From: Oscillatoria acuminata PCC 6304
GTDB taxonomy: Bacteria > Cyanobacteriota > Cyanobacteriia > Cyanobacteriales > Laspinemataceae
Assembly (NCBI RefSeq): GCF_000317105.1
Contig: NC_019693.1
Coordinates: 1,178,001 to 1,242,000, forward strand
DNA length: 64,000 bases
Direction: 5' to 3'
The notes below the pieces were generated by a model. It was not told where the DNA came from, did not search any database, and saw only the letters and a list, made by a program, of their open reading frames with translations. A program made the position numbers and the translations under genes. Positions 25,549 to 35,256 of this stretch are shown here, in pieces (positions within the stretch are counted from its first letter, which is position 1; each line of letters starts with the position of its first letter).

Positions 25549-27711
25549 CTACTCCTCCAACGGAACCCAAGCATTTAAGACCGATAATAAAGGGCCGGTT
25601 TGTTCTTGACCATTCGTCGCTAAATCGCTATGACAGAGAATCAGGCGATCGCCTACCCGACCCAATAAATCTAGGATAATCCGCTGCAATCGGTCCTCAT
25701 CATTACGAATTTCCTCCTCCTGCGTCCAAGCATCTCCCGACCAACTCTGCAAGAATAACGGCGCAGCAAATAAACTCGCAGCACCCCCACGAGACCATAA
25801 GGGTGAACCAATATCTAACCAAAAATGCCAACGGTGAAACTGTCGCGCTGCCCGATATTGGAAAATCGTCGCCAGGGTGACCGAATCGGGTTTTGCACCC
25901 AAGGCACTCACCGGGAAGGGATTCGCGGTAATTGTGCCTTTGCGAAGCAGTTGGATAAATTGACCCACAGTTACATAATCCGGCGCATCTTGTTCCCCAC
26001 AACGGCGCAACCGTGCATCTACCTCCCAATAATGTTGGGCGGTTTCCATTAACTCGCGAAGGGCAGCGATTTGGTCTGGGGGTAAACTGCTGGAACGGCC
26101 TAAAAACTCTTGAATGGCCGAGTTTAGTAAGGCGATGGGACTGGTTAGCTGCGATCGCCTCTCTTCAATCCAGTCCAAAATCTCCTGATAAACCGTGGTT
26201 GCCCGATATCCCAAACGGTCCCAGCGCGGAAATGCGGTCACGGGCAACAATTTCGGCTGTTCCGTGGCGGGAGAATAGCAATGATCCACCAATAATCCAG
26301 CGCGTACTGGGTCAATCAAAAACGAGGCCGGATGGAGGTGGTTTGGGCCTTCCTCCGTCTCTTTCAGGGATTCCCAGTCGGGACGACGACTGAGGACAAC
26401 GAGCATTTCAGCGACGCTATCCCGGTCTACCAGACGTCCCAGACCGGGATATACGAGGGCTAAAAGGGTGAGTAAGGCGCGAATTACAGGGACGGTGGCG
26501 AGGGGACGTTGTTCGTTGAGGGATTGGACTGGAATTCCCTTGCTGGTGAGGATGGACTGGAGACTATAGCGGGCGATCGCATCTAAACCCGGTGCAATTA
26601 CTGCAATTTCAGAGGGGTTGACCTTGCCGGTATGCACCGCATGAGCGATCGCCTCCCCAGTTTGTCGCAACAGTTGCGATCGGGCGGTAGTTTGAATCGA
26701 CCCCACCGGCAGAGACAATCCACTCTCCTCCATTTCCTCTAAATACACCGTCGGGTCTGCCATCACCTGGAGGGCCATTTTCCCCAACTTCCCCGCCAAT
26801 CCACTCATCCCCTCTAACTGCTGTTGCTGACAACGGAATGCTAACCCTTCCAGATAATCGGGATCCGCCCCTAATCCCTGACGCACAGACCCCTTGGGAT
26901 TGTAGGTAAAGACCCCGGGAATTCCCGCATCCAACAGGACCTCAAACAAATCCCGGACAATTTTAGGATACTCATCCACATCATCGGCAAATAAACCGGG
27001 GTAACGGCGGAGTAACTGATCCTGGTAGGTGGCATTCGGCAGTAGATGCCGCCAATACAATTCGGTGATAATCCCATAAGTAAGTAAACCCCGTTGGAGA
27101 CACCACCTACGCCACTTCAGCAGCACTTCCCCCATGCAATTCCAGAGGTCTAGATTCCCATTCGGGTCCTCAATCCCTTCTTGTAAAATCACCGAAACAT
27201 CTTCGAGGCGTCTGCCACTGGATGCCGCCAGTTGCAACAAGTCCAAAGTCCTGCGGACCATGCGATATTCGCTGACTCCTTCTTGGCGCAAGCGTCCGGA
27301 GTCTAATTCATCTCTCCATAAGCGGGTGGCCAACTCTTGCTCAGTTTCTGGGCGCACTCGCAGGGGAAACTCGGCCCTGAGATGGAGTTGTTGAATCAGC
27401 AGAGGCCAAAATAGCAGCACTTCCCGTTGGAAAAAGGCCAGGGGGGTGGAGGAGTCGATGGGATAGCGTCCGGAGGTGGCATGGATGATGCGATCGGTTA
27501 AGGGAATGCGATCGTCTCCCGTAGCGGCAAAGACTAACAACGGGGGTTCATCTTGTCCTAACCTGCGCGATCCAGCAGCAGTTTGGTTGGGATTCAGGGG
27601 AGGGGTGTTTGGGTCCCCATTCGCGTCAACCCAGTGGCACAACTCCTGAACCAGACGACCCGTCTTGCCACTGCCGGTTGATCCAACGATCCAAATTGAT
27701 GCTTTACCCAC
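25549..27711 (-). CDS. UvrD/AddB-like P-loop protein
   Basis: The 720-aa product opens with WIVGSTGSGKTGRL, a Walker A motif at residues ~10-17. FADDVDEYPKIVRDLFEVLL (about residue 240) looks like a Walker B/motif II region of superfamily-1 helicases. EIAVIAPGLDAIARYSLQ (about 365) and SVTLATIFQYRAARQFHRWH (about 610) resemble the later helicase motifs of UvrD/AddB-type proteins. No RecB-type nuclease cysteine cluster or GxxD...K pattern was found at the C-terminus. It may act in recombination or repair as a helicase-like subunit; similar cyanobacterial proteins are often called recombinase family. The start codon is GTG at 27711. Confidence 0.65.
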   Translation of the reverse strand: MGKASIWIVGSTGSGKTGRLVQELCHWVDANGDPNTPPLNPNQTAAGSRRLGQDEPPLLVFAATGDDRIPLTDRIIHATSGRYPIDSSTPLAFFQREVLLFWPLLIQQLHLRAEFPLRVRPETEQELATRLWRDELDSGRLRQEGVSEYRMVRRTLDLLQLAASSGRRLEDVSVILQEGIEDPNGNLDLWNCMGEVLLKWRRWCLQRGLLTYGIITELYWRHLLPNATYQDQLLRRYPGLFADDVDEYPKIVRDLFEVLLDAGIPGVFTYNPKGSVRQGLGADPDYLEGLAFRCQQQQLEGMSGLAGKLGKMALQVMADPTVYLEEMEESGLSLPVGSIQTTARSQLLRQTGEAIAHAVHTGKVNPSEIAVIAPGLDAIARYSLQSILTSKGIPVQSLNEQRPLATVPVIRALLTLLALVYPGLGRLVDRDSVAEMLVVLSRRPDWESLKETEEGPNHLHPASFLIDPVRAGLLVDHCYSPATEQPKLLPVTAFPRWDRLGYRATTVYQEILDWIEERRSQLTSPIALLNSAIQEFLGRSSSLPPDQIAALRELMETAQHYWEVDARLRRCGEQDAPDYVTVGQFIQLLRKGTITANPFPVSALGAKPDSVTLATIFQYRAARQFHRWHFWLDIGSPLWSRGGAASLFAAPLFLQSWSGDAWTQEEEIRNDEDRLQRIILDLLGRVGDRLILCHSDLATNGQEQTGPLLSVLNAWVPLEE

Positions 27712-28020
27712 CCCTAATCCTCCACCAAATTTGTTAACATACGACCACTGTAGGTTGCTTGCGCGAGGTCTCTAGTTTCATTATTGCTTGCCCGAGGGGA
27801 TAGTACCTCAAGGGTTGCACAGATGGGGGCGATCGCCAAGCCTCTCGGCAAAAAAATCGGTGAACTCTCGGGTCTACAAACACCATCGTACCTGATGCAA
27901 ACTCCCGCTAGAATTCCGGGAAAACCAGCCTAAACTGGATGAAGCAAAAGGGTTTTCACCGGAATAGTTCGAGTCAGTCTTAGTCAAATTGTACTCGGTT
28001 GGTTCGAGTAAACAAGGGGT
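27712..28020. other. Divergent promoter region
   Basis: 309 bp between the minus-strand P-loop gene and plus-strand pxcA. I see no clear promoter boxes or repeats beyond one HIP1 site. Confidence 0.4.
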
Positions 28021-29508
28021 ATGAAAAAACACAAATATTCTTCTAATCAAGCAGGGTTTTTAAATTCCGTTAAACAATGGCTACTGGAAACCCCGACTCG
28101 CTCCCTGGAATTGGCCTATCAAGCGGCAGTCAATATTCAAGAAATCGAGAAAAAATATTTTAATAGCCAGCGAATTTCTCCCGAAAATTCTAGTTATGGT
28201 CAGAATGTTTTTTCAGTTCATGAAGCGGACTTAAAAAGAAACTTAAGTATCATCAAGCTACGATTAAGAGAGTTTAGAAATAGTCGCTCTTTTGTAGAGA
28301 TTTATAAACAATCTAAACTAGGCGATCGGCCTTTTGATGACTCCATCCCGGTTCGGGTCGTATCTTCCGAGGATGATCGAGTGTCAAACCCGGAGTTCAG
28401 TTTATCTCAACCCTCTCAATCGTTGATTTTAGATAAACTTAGTTTTATTGATGAAGTCACCGCCAAATATACCCGCAACCGAGTACAACCAACTCCCTCG
28501 CAGCTTCCCACCACTCGCACCCTCGCAGAATCCACCCCCCCCTATCCCTTAGACGTTCCAAAATCAGGTAGTTTAAAGGGGAAGAAAAAGCCATTCCCAG
28601 CCCTAGAAGAGACCATTCCCGACCCGGAACCTGAAACCAAAGAAATAGGCTCCCTCGCCGGTCAAACTAGCTTCTTACCCCGGTCAATTTTAAGAACCCT
28701 CGATCGCCTCAAGCGAGAATTGGACCCCAAAGCTGAAGATGAAGTGGTCCAAGAATTTCGCCTGTCTAAAACCAAGACTATTGTTTCCCTCAAATTTATT
28801 TTACTGTTAATTTTAATTCCCCTTCTCACCCAACAAGTTGCCAAAAACTTTGTTGTTGGTCCAATTTACGATCGCCTCATTGGCAGCCAAGCGGAAATCT
28901 TTCTCAATATCGATATGAAAGAAGAAGCCTTAATGGAATTAACCCAATTCCATGAACTGCTAGAATTCGAGGAACTCCTAGCCACCCAACTCGAAAGTTT
29001 AGAAGGACCCGAACGAGAAGAACTCAAATTTATCGGCAGAATTCCCCAACATTTATCCGAAGAAGATGTCCAACAGCAAATCAAACTCAAAGCCTTAGAA
29101 GTCGCCAAACGCTACACTTATCGCAGTAGTGATGCAATTAAAAATATTTTTTCTGATTTATTTTCCTTCGCTGCCTTTGGCTTAGTTATTTATAACAGTC
29201 GCCGGGAAATTGAAAGTCTTAAATCCTTTATTGATGATATCGTTTATGGCTTAAGCGACAGTGCCAAAGCCTTCATCATTATCTTATTTACGGATATTTT
29301 TGTGGGATTCCACTCCCCTCATGGCTGGGAAATCGTCCTAGAAGGGATTTCGCGCCATTTGGGACTGCCAGAAAGTCGAGATTTTATTTATCTATTTATT
29401 GCCACCTTCCCAGTCATCCTGGATACGGTTTTTAAATACTGGATTTTCCGCTATCTCAACCGCATTTCACCCTCTGCCGTTGCCACTTATCGGAACATGA
29501 ATGAGTAA
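28021..29508 (+). CDS. pxcA: Proton extrusion protein PxcA (CemA family)
   Basis: The 495-aa product belongs to the CemA/PxcA family. A hydrophilic N-terminal extension (~1-220) is followed by SILRTLDRLKRELDPKAEDE, then membrane helices near 260-282 (FILLLILIPLLTQQVAKNF), around 375-390, 415-435 and the C-terminus (LFIATFPVILDTVFKYWIFR). Family members are needed for light-induced proton extrusion and pH homeostasis, and homologues sit in the chloroplast envelope (CemA). The length is within the range of the long cyanobacterial form. It is monocistronic, with the wcaF-like gene convergent 17 bp downstream. Confidence 0.92.
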   Translation: MKKHKYSSNQAGFLNSVKQWLLETPTRSLELAYQAAVNIQEIEKKYFNSQRISPENSSYGQNVFSVHEADLKRNLSIIKLRLREFRNSRSFVEIYKQSKLGDRPFDDSIPVRVVSSEDDRVSNPEFSLSQPSQSLILDKLSFIDEVTAKYTRNRVQPTPSQLPTTRTLAESTPPYPLDVPKSGSLKGKKKPFPALEETIPDPEPETKEIGSLAGQTSFLPRSILRTLDRLKRELDPKAEDEVVQEFRLSKTKTIVSLKFILLLILIPLLTQQVAKNFVVGPIYDRLIGSQAEIFLNIDMKEEALMELTQFHELLEFEELLATQLESLEGPEREELKFIGRIPQHLSEEDVQQQIKLKALEVAKRYTYRSSDAIKNIFSDLFSFAAFGLVIYNSRREIESLKSFIDDIVYGLSDSAKAFIIILFTDIFVGFHSPHGWEIVLEGISRHLGLPESRDFIYLFIATFPVILDTVFKYWIFRYLNRISPSAVATYRNMNE

Positions 29509-29525
29509 ACCAGAAACCCAGTCTC

Positions 29526-30185
29526 TCATTCCACCAGACTCGGTTTTTCCTCAACCTTGCGAGCATAACGAGGACGACAGGGACTGCCAAAGCAAATTTG
29601 ACCCTCGGGCATATTGCTAAACACATTACTGCGAGCACCGATCGCCGCATTGGAGCCAATTTTCACCCCAGGGGCGATAAAACAATCTGCCGCCACCCAT
29701 ACCCCATTGCCAATTTCCACAGGTGCAGTCTCTAGGTTAAAGGTAGGGTCGTCGAGACGATGACTGCCGGTACAGAGGTAGCTTCTTTGGGAAATCACGC
29801 AATGCTGCCCGATGCGGATGCGATCGAGACTATATAACACCACATCATCCCCAATCCAGGAGTAGTCCCCGACTGCGATTTTCCAAGGATAGGTAAATCG
29901 CGCCCTGGGACGAATCAGCACCCCAGTCCCAATTTCCGCACCAAATCGCCGCAACAACCATCGGCGAAACCCGTGGGCAAAATGAGGACTCAAAGGGAAA
30001 GCGACCCCTTGCACCAACCACCACAGCAAGATAAACCCGCCGGACTTGCCGCGATCGAACCACGACTGATCATAGCGGCGTAAGTCTATGAGGGAAGGTG
30101 CATCCATTACAGGATCCGGTGCCGTGGGCGTCTTACTGGGGAGGGGACTGGGGTCAGAATTCGGGGGGTTTAGAGAGTCACTCAT
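29526..30185 (-). CDS. WcaF-like colanic-acid-type acetyltransferase
   Basis: This 219-aa hexapeptide-repeat (left-handed beta-helix) acyltransferase shows GVLIRPRARFTYPWKIAVGD, IGDDVVLYSLDRIRIGQHCV, GVWVAADCFIAPGVKIGSNA and IGARSNVFSNMPEG. The conserved His in TGSHRLDDPTF is probably catalytic. It matches the putative colanic acid acetyltransferase WcaF group, which transfers acetyl from acetyl-CoA to exopolysaccharide sugars. A ~45-residue N-terminal polar extension precedes the conserved part. A hydrophobic segment (about 52-68) is present. The nearest related gene is the WcaI-like transferase at 21100-22350. Confidence 0.85.
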   Translation of the reverse strand: MSDSLNPPNSDPSPLPSKTPTAPDPVMDAPSLIDLRRYDQSWFDRGKSGGFILLWWLVQGVAFPLSPHFAHGFRRWLLRRFGAEIGTGVLIRPRARFTYPWKIAVGDYSWIGDDVVLYSLDRIRIGQHCVISQRSYLCTGSHRLDDPTFNLETAPVEIGNGVWVAADCFIAPGVKIGSNAAIGARSNVFSNMPEGQICFGSPCRPRYARKVEEKPSLVE

Positions 30186-30246
30186 CAGATTAGAGACTGA
30201 ATATTGTTTGAATGAGGCTTAATGATACGGAATCCGGTATTTAAAG

Positions 30247-30349
30247 GTCTATAAAAACGGATTGTAGGGGCGCAATGCGCAGGCCCTCCGGAGGGCCTGC
30301 GCATTGCGCCCCTACAAATACCGCTTGACCCGGCTCGTTTTTATAGACT
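30247..30349. repeat. Palindrome family A inside an outer inverted repeat
   Basis: 30262-30317 is a perfect 56-base palindrome (half site starts TTGTAGGGGCGCAATGCGCA). GTCTATAAAAAC at 30247-30258 and GTTTTTATAGAC at about 30338-30349 form an outer inverted repeat. The layout is MITE-like. The inner arms match the element at 4791-4839. Confidence 0.85.
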
Positions 30350-30380
30350 TATCAGTATTGCGAAATTCCGTATGAGAAGG

Positions 30381-31226
30381 TTATTTGCGCTGACTTTGTT
30401 CACTGCGAGAGCGAATGAACTCTCCCAGAAAGGCGATCGCACCGGAAGTCAAAATCAACACAACACTCAAGGCATTAATATCCGGCTTCACCCCGGTTCT
30501 AATCCGCCCAAAAATTTCCATTGGCAGAGTCACGGCACCACCGCCAGAGGTGAATGAAGCAATTAATAAATCATCCAAACTCAAGACAAAGGCTAACAGA
30601 CAACCGGAGACAATTCCCGGCATCAATTGGGGGAGTAACACTTGGATAAAGGACTGAATGGGAGTCGCTCCCAAATCTAAGGCAGCTTCTTCTAGGTGCG
30701 GGTCTAAGTCACTGAGGCGAGTAGAAACGACTAACCCAATATAGGCAAGACAGAAGACAATATGGGCGGCGATAATCGTCCAAATGCTGAGGTTAATTTG
30801 GATGGCGGCTAAAAAGACCAGAGTAGCAACCGCGATCGCAATATCCGGGATAATCAGCGGCAGATAGGACACCCCCAAATACAAACTCTTCCCTCGAAAT
30901 CGATATCGGGATAGCCCCACCGCCATTAATGTTCCGACAACCGCTGCAATAATAATGGCCGACAAACCCACCATTAAACTATTTTTCAGGGCTTTGAGAA
31001 TGGCTTCATCCTGAAAGAGGGTGACATACCATTTTAATGTAAATCCTTCCCACCTCGCACTGTAGCGAGACTGATTAAAACTGTAAAATGCCAGTACCAA
31101 AATCGGGAGGTACATGAAAAAAAACATGAACCCGGCAAATATTATCTGCCAAGAGATATTAATTCGACTCTGGCTTTTTAACATTTCTACCGGAATCTCC
31201 TCCTGTTTGAGCCTCGTTTCTGTCAT
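30381..31226 (-). CDS. potC: Polyamine ABC transporter permease PotC
   Basis: This 281-aa permease has six predicted membrane helices. The EAA loop that contacts the ATPase reads EEAALDLGATPIQSFIQVLLPQLMPG (about residues 180-205). SLDDLLIASFTSGGG matches PotC-type inner-membrane components of spermidine/putrescine importers. It is the last gene of the minus-strand operon potA-unknown-potD-potB-potC, 63 bp after potB. With PotB it forms the membrane channel driven by PotA. ATG at 31226. Confidence 0.92.
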   Translation of the reverse strand: MTETRLKQEEIPVEMLKSQSRINISWQIIFAGFMFFFMYLPILVLAFYSFNQSRYSARWEGFTLKWYVTLFQDEAILKALKNSLMVGLSAIIIAAVVGTLMAVGLSRYRFRGKSLYLGVSYLPLIIPDIAIAVATLVFLAAIQINLSIWTIIAAHIVFCLAYIGLVVSTRLSDLDPHLEEAALDLGATPIQSFIQVLLPQLMPGIVSGCLLAFVLSLDDLLIASFTSGGGAVTLPMEIFGRIRTGVKPDINALSVVLILTSGAIAFLGEFIRSRSEQSQRK

Positions 31227-31288
31227 GCCATTTCACCACGCAAGCATTACCTAGACTTATCAATGCACCCTGGGAACGGGTTAATCGC

Positions 31289-32215
31289 TTATTTTTTAGG
31301 AGTGGCTTCACCAAAGCGAATCAACCCGGCGATCGCCAGACTCACCGCTAGAATTAATACCATACTCAGGGCCGAACCAAATCCCCAGTCTCGTGCTACT
31401 CCTAGAAACTGATCATAAATTAACCGGGAAACGGTCATACTGGAAGCCCCCCCGAGCAATTCAGGATTCACGAAATCCCCTAAACCACTGATAAAGACTA
31501 GCAAAGAACCGGCAGCAATTCCCGATAAGGTTTGGGGGACTGTCACTTTCCAAAACACTTCAATGGGATTGGCCCCTAAATCTGCCGCTGCCTCTAGTAA
31601 GCGTTTATCGAGTTTTTCTAATGATGCGTAAAGAATTAACACCATATAGGGGAGAAAACTGTAACTCATGCCGATGAAGACGGCGGAACTTTGGTGCAGT
31701 AAATCTAAGGGAGGGATTCCCACAACTCCTAATAGTGAGTTGAGAACCCCTGTGGGACGCAGAATCGTTCTCCAGGCGTAGGACCGCAGCAGGGATGAGG
31801 TCCACAGGGGCAAAACGAAGGCGAGTAAGAGTAAAGTTCGCCAGCGTTTGGGGGTATCCACGGCTAACCAATAGGCAACGGGAAAGCCGAGTAATAGACA
31901 GATGAGGGTTGTGCCGGTGGCAAAAAAGAGCGATCGCCCAATGGTTTGGAGAAATACCGGGTCAAAGTCGGCGAATCGACAATTTTCAAATCCCAAGACA
32001 AGACAGAAATTATCCAGTCCCGAGGGAATCACGCGATCGCCCGGTTGAATTCCTGGCACTAAACTCAGTTGAAAAATCACCACCGTTGGCAGGACCAACA
32101 ACAGGAATAACCAGATTCCGGCAGGACCGAGGAGAGACAGGGGTCCCAGCCACTCCGGGAGGGTGCGTTTTCCGACTTTAGATTCGTTTTTCGGCTTACT
32201 GGGGGATACAGTCAT
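31289..32215 (-). CDS. potB: Polyamine ABC transporter permease PotB
   Basis: The start at ATG 32215 gives 308 residues; a TTG at 32242 would add nine. It has an N-terminal hydrophobic helix (LLGPAGIWLFLLLVLPTVVI), further helices, and the EAA loop LLEAAADLGANPIEVFWKVTVPQ. SGLGDFVNPELLGGASSMTV is typical of the PotB/PotH group. An insertion between the first and second helices (GDRVIPSGLDNFCLVLGFEN) is a periplasmic loop. It pairs with PotC downstream and probably imports spermidine or putrescine. Confidence 0.92.
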   Translation of the reverse strand: MTVSPSKPKNESKVGKRTLPEWLGPLSLLGPAGIWLFLLLVLPTVVIFQLSLVPGIQPGDRVIPSGLDNFCLVLGFENCRFADFDPVFLQTIGRSLFFATGTTLICLLLGFPVAYWLAVDTPKRWRTLLLLAFVLPLWTSSLLRSYAWRTILRPTGVLNSLLGVVGIPPLDLLHQSSAVFIGMSYSFLPYMVLILYASLEKLDKRLLEAAADLGANPIEVFWKVTVPQTLSGIAAGSLLVFISGLGDFVNPELLGGASSMTVSRLIYDQFLGVARDWGFGSALSMVLILAVSLAIAGLIRFGEATPKK

Positions 32216-32436
32216 AGGAGGATTAATAGGGGGACAGACCAAAAGTTTAATTGCAATCCGTTCTAGCTTTTGCGGATTCAGTATCCGTCCATTTCAAGCT
32301 CACCTAAACAGTTTATCTGGAATCAATGGATGGGTTTTGGGAAAGAATCAAGAGAAAATATGGAACATTTTGACATTAATATCGGTGAGTCCTAACCGTT
32401 TTAATCCCGTTTCCAGGAGTGGAATTGACGGCTAAT

Positions 32437-33567
32437 TTAAACACTCCTTAAGCGAATCCAATACCGAGCAAATTTTCTTTCCTCTTCCCGACTGAGGGGG
32501 AGAATCCCTTCACACCGTTCTAATACCGACTCCGAGGGAAATAAAGTCGGATTTTCTCGGAGTTCCTGGGAGAGCAAATTATAAGCGGCGCGATTCGGGG
32601 TAGCAAAATAGAGTCGTTCAATTAAATCCGCTGTCACTTGGGGTTGGAACATAAAATTAATCCAAGCATAAGCGCCCTGAACATTCGGTGCATTTCTGGG
32701 AATTACCATCGTATCAGTCCATAAGGAACTGCCACTCATGGGGACCACATATTCCAAATCTGGATTTTCGTCGGAGACAGAGAGTGCGTCAAAAGAAAAA
32801 CCCATCGCCACTTCCAAATCCCCCGCCAAAATCAAATCCCGCCAGCCATCAGTGGTAAAATTAGCTAAAGCTGGCTTGAGATTGACCAAGTGTTCATAAG
32901 CAGCACGAAGTTGAGCGGGGTCTGTGGAATTATAGGAGTAACCGAGCGATCGCAGTCCTGCACCCATCACCTCGCGGACATCATTCATCAAAGTCAGCCG
33001 TCGAGAAAGCTCACTCTGATGAGTCCAGAGATACTCCCAATCATCAGGCGGCGTTGAGAGTCGAGCCGAATTATAAATCAGTCCAGTGGTCCCCCAGGTA
33101 AACGGGACACTGTAGCGATTTCCCGGGTCATATTCCGGGTTTTGGAACTTTTCAAACAGATTGTCTAGCCCTTGAATCTGCGATCGCTCCAAAGGTCTAA
33201 GCAGTTGCAGTTGGGCCATCCGTCCCACCATATAATCCGAGGGATAGATAATACTGTAAGAACTGCCACCGCCAGCCTGCATCTTTGCCAACATTGCCTC
33301 ATTCGAGTCATAAATATCGACAATCACTCGGATACCTGTTTGCTCTGTAAAACTTCTGAGCAAATCTGCATCGGTATAGTCAGCCCAAGTGTAGATAAAC
33401 AGTTCATTCGCGGCAGTTGAGTCCACCGCCACAGTAGGAGAATCATCATCGATGTCCGGACTCGGTTGGCCACCCAGGGTCCAGCCACAACTAGACAACG
33501 CCAGACCAGAAAGTGCCGCCGCAGACTGTTTTAAAAACTGACGTCGGGTCGGTGTAGCACTGCTCAT
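32437..33567 (-). CDS. potD: Polyamine-binding periplasmic protein PotD
   Basis: The protein starts MSSATPTRRQFLKQSAAALS, a twin-arginine signal with a possible lipobox (LALSSCG), so it is exported folded and may be lipid-anchored. The mature protein has ELFIYTWADYTDADLLRSFT, SIIYPSDYMVGRMAQL, RYSVPFTWGTTGLIYN and AYAWINFMFQPQVTADLI, matching PotD/PotF spermidine/putrescine-binding proteins. ATG at 33567 is preferred over GTG at 33597. It delivers the ligand to PotB/PotC. The order of genes and strand support one operon. Confidence 0.9.
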   Translation of the reverse strand: MSSATPTRRQFLKQSAAALSGLALSSCGWTLGGQPSPDIDDDSPTVAVDSTAANELFIYTWADYTDADLLRSFTEQTGIRVIVDIYDSNEAMLAKMQAGGGSSYSIIYPSDYMVGRMAQLQLLRPLERSQIQGLDNLFEKFQNPEYDPGNRYSVPFTWGTTGLIYNSARLSTPPDDWEYLWTHQSELSRRLTLMNDVREVMGAGLRSLGYSYNSTDPAQLRAAYEHLVNLKPALANFTTDGWRDLILAGDLEVAMGFSFDALSVSDENPDLEYVVPMSGSSLWTDTMVIPRNAPNVQGAYAWINFMFQPQVTADLIERLYFATPNRAAYNLLSQELRENPTLFPSESVLERCEGILPLSREEERKFARYWIRLRSV

Positions 33568-33637
33568 TCTATATTTTCGGGGTTTCGGAATCCGCACTAT
33601 TTTGAAAAGGTGATGTGATGACCAAGATTCAGATGAG

Positions 33638-34063
33638 TTAACAATACCGGACCGAGGTTTCTAAAGGGAGAGGATTCCCCGTTTCCGCATCGGTATTTTG
33701 ACAAGCAAACATTAATTCGGGGGAGAGCTTTTCATATTCCAGTTCAGAACCGTGACGTTTCAGGACATACCCCCGGAGTTCTTTGATCGGCAAATGGGTG
33801 AGTTCATCAATTTCGGGTAAAAACGATCGCAGGATTAGGGAAGCGACTGGCTCAGTTTTAGACAGCAACTTGCTAATCAGCAATTCCTTGATCCCCCATT
33901 GATAGCCATAATTGATCTGATCACCCTCCCGTTTGATGTCAACTACGAAGGATTCTCCATCACTGCCGAGAAAGGTCAGAATGGCATTCTTGGGACAGTG
34001 GGATTCTATCTCCTCTAAAAATTGATTTACACTCGCTAGATTCATATAGATGTCCGTCCACAT
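33638..34063 (-). CDS. Unknown protein inside the pot operon
   Basis: I do not recognise this gene. From ATG at 34063 it encodes about 141 residues (MWTDIYMNLASVNQFLEEIE); ATG at 34045 is also possible, while an ATG at 34147 would overlap potA. It is soluble, mixed alpha/beta, with NAILTFLGSDGESFVVDIKR, LISKLLSKTEPVASLILRSF and ELRGYVLKRHGSELEYEKLS. It has no signal peptide. Its position between potA and potD, with gaps of about 60-70 bp on both sides, suggests cotranscription and a regulatory or accessory role in polyamine uptake; that is inference from context only. Confidence 0.6.
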   Translation of the reverse strand: MWTDIYMNLASVNQFLEEIESHCPKNAILTFLGSDGESFVVDIKREGDQINYGYQWGIKELLISKLLSKTEPVASLILRSFLPEIDELTHLPIKELRGYVLKRHGSELEYEKLSPELMFACQNTDAETGNPLPLETSVRYC

Positions 34064-34122
34064 GGTACAAACAAGCGATCGCATCCACTGGTGAAGCAGT
34101 AGCGCACCCCGGTAGTTGTCGC

Positions 34123-35256
34123 CTAAGCCGCAGCCAAGGCAATACAATCCGTCGGCAGCCAGTAGGTATAGATCGGCGTCTCAGGATCCGGTAGGCTCGT
34201 TCCCGTATTCGGTTGCAAGACCGCCATTTCATCCCCCGAGAGCAGTTCCACCACATACTGAACATGGGTTCCCAAATACATTACCGTTTTGAGCCGTCCC
34301 TCAAAGCAATTTACCTCCACCTCTGGCGGATAGAGACTCAAATTAATTTTTTCCGGTCGAACACTGACGATCGCCCCTGATGCGTTACCACTCCAGGGTT
34401 CCGTCGGTTCTACCACTATTTTGAGCCCCGTCCCCGTGCGAATCGAGAGGGAGGTGCGATCGCTCCCTTCAATCCGTCCGGGCAGTAAATTGGTTTCTCC
34501 AATAAAATCTGCCACAAACGGCGATCGGGGGCGCTCATAGATTTCACTCGGGCTCCCGATTTGCTCAATCTTGCCCTCATGCATCACAGCAATCCGGTTC
34601 GACAAAGACAGGGCCTCCTCCTGGTCATGAGTCACCATCACAAAAGTCAACCCCAAATCCCGATGCAACGTCGATAATTCAACCTGCATCTGTTTCCTTA
34701 ATTTCAGGTCCAACGCCCCTAACGGTTCATCCAACAACACAACCGCTGGACGATTCACCAGGGCCCGTGCTAGAGCCACCCGTTGCTGTTGACCTCCCGA
34801 GAGCTGAGAGGGATAGCGATTGGCGTAAGACTCCATTTTGACCAATTTGAGCGCTTCTTTGACCCGCTCCTCAATTTCACTTTTCCCACAGCGTTTGATT
34901 CGCAACCCAAACGCAATATTTTCCGCAATAGACTGATGATTGAACAGCGCATAACTCTGAAACACCGTATTCACTGGGCGCTGATAAGCCGGAACCTGAT
35001 TCATGGACTTACCCCGAATCAGGACCTCTCCCGCAGAAGGCGTTTCAAAGCCTCCGATCAATCTTAGGGTCGTCGTTTTCCCACAGCCGGAAGGACCGAG
35101 GATACTAAAAAATTCTCCTCGATTAATGTCAAGATCGACACCCCGGACCGCAGTTTCCCCCTCAAACACCTTAAAAACTTTGCGAAGTTCAACGTCGAGG
35201 AGGGTCTCATAACCCGTGGCAGCGCTTTGGTGCGTCGTAGCAGATTGAAACATCAT
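34123..35256 (-). CDS. potA: Polyamine ABC transporter ATPase PotA
   Basis: This 377-aa ATPase has Walker A ILGPSGCGKTTTLRLIGGFE (about 53-72), signature QLSGGQQQRVALARALVNRP (about 152-171), Walker B AVVLLDEPLGALD, and switch His in VMVTHDQEEAL. The C-terminal TOBE-type domain (about 275-375) has NLLPGRIEGS and VSVRPEKINLSL. This is the PotA/CysA-like layout. It energises the PotB/PotC channel. It is the first gene of the operon; the promoter should lie in the ~345-bp region shared divergently with nrdJ. Start ATG at 35256, immediately followed by a second ATG. Confidence 0.93.
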   Translation of the reverse strand: MMFQSATTHQSAATGYETLLDVELRKVFKVFEGETAVRGVDLDINRGEFFSILGPSGCGKTTTLRLIGGFETPSAGEVLIRGKSMNQVPAYQRPVNTVFQSYALFNHQSIAENIAFGLRIKRCGKSEIEERVKEALKLVKMESYANRYPSQLSGGQQQRVALARALVNRPAVVLLDEPLGALDLKLRKQMQVELSTLHRDLGLTFVMVTHDQEEALSLSNRIAVMHEGKIEQIGSPSEIYERPRSPFVADFIGETNLLPGRIEGSDRTSLSIRTGTGLKIVVEPTEPWSGNASGAIVSVRPEKINLSLYPPEVEVNCFEGRLKTVMYLGTHVQYVVELLSGDEMAVLQPNTGTSLPDPETPIYTYWLPTDCIALAAA

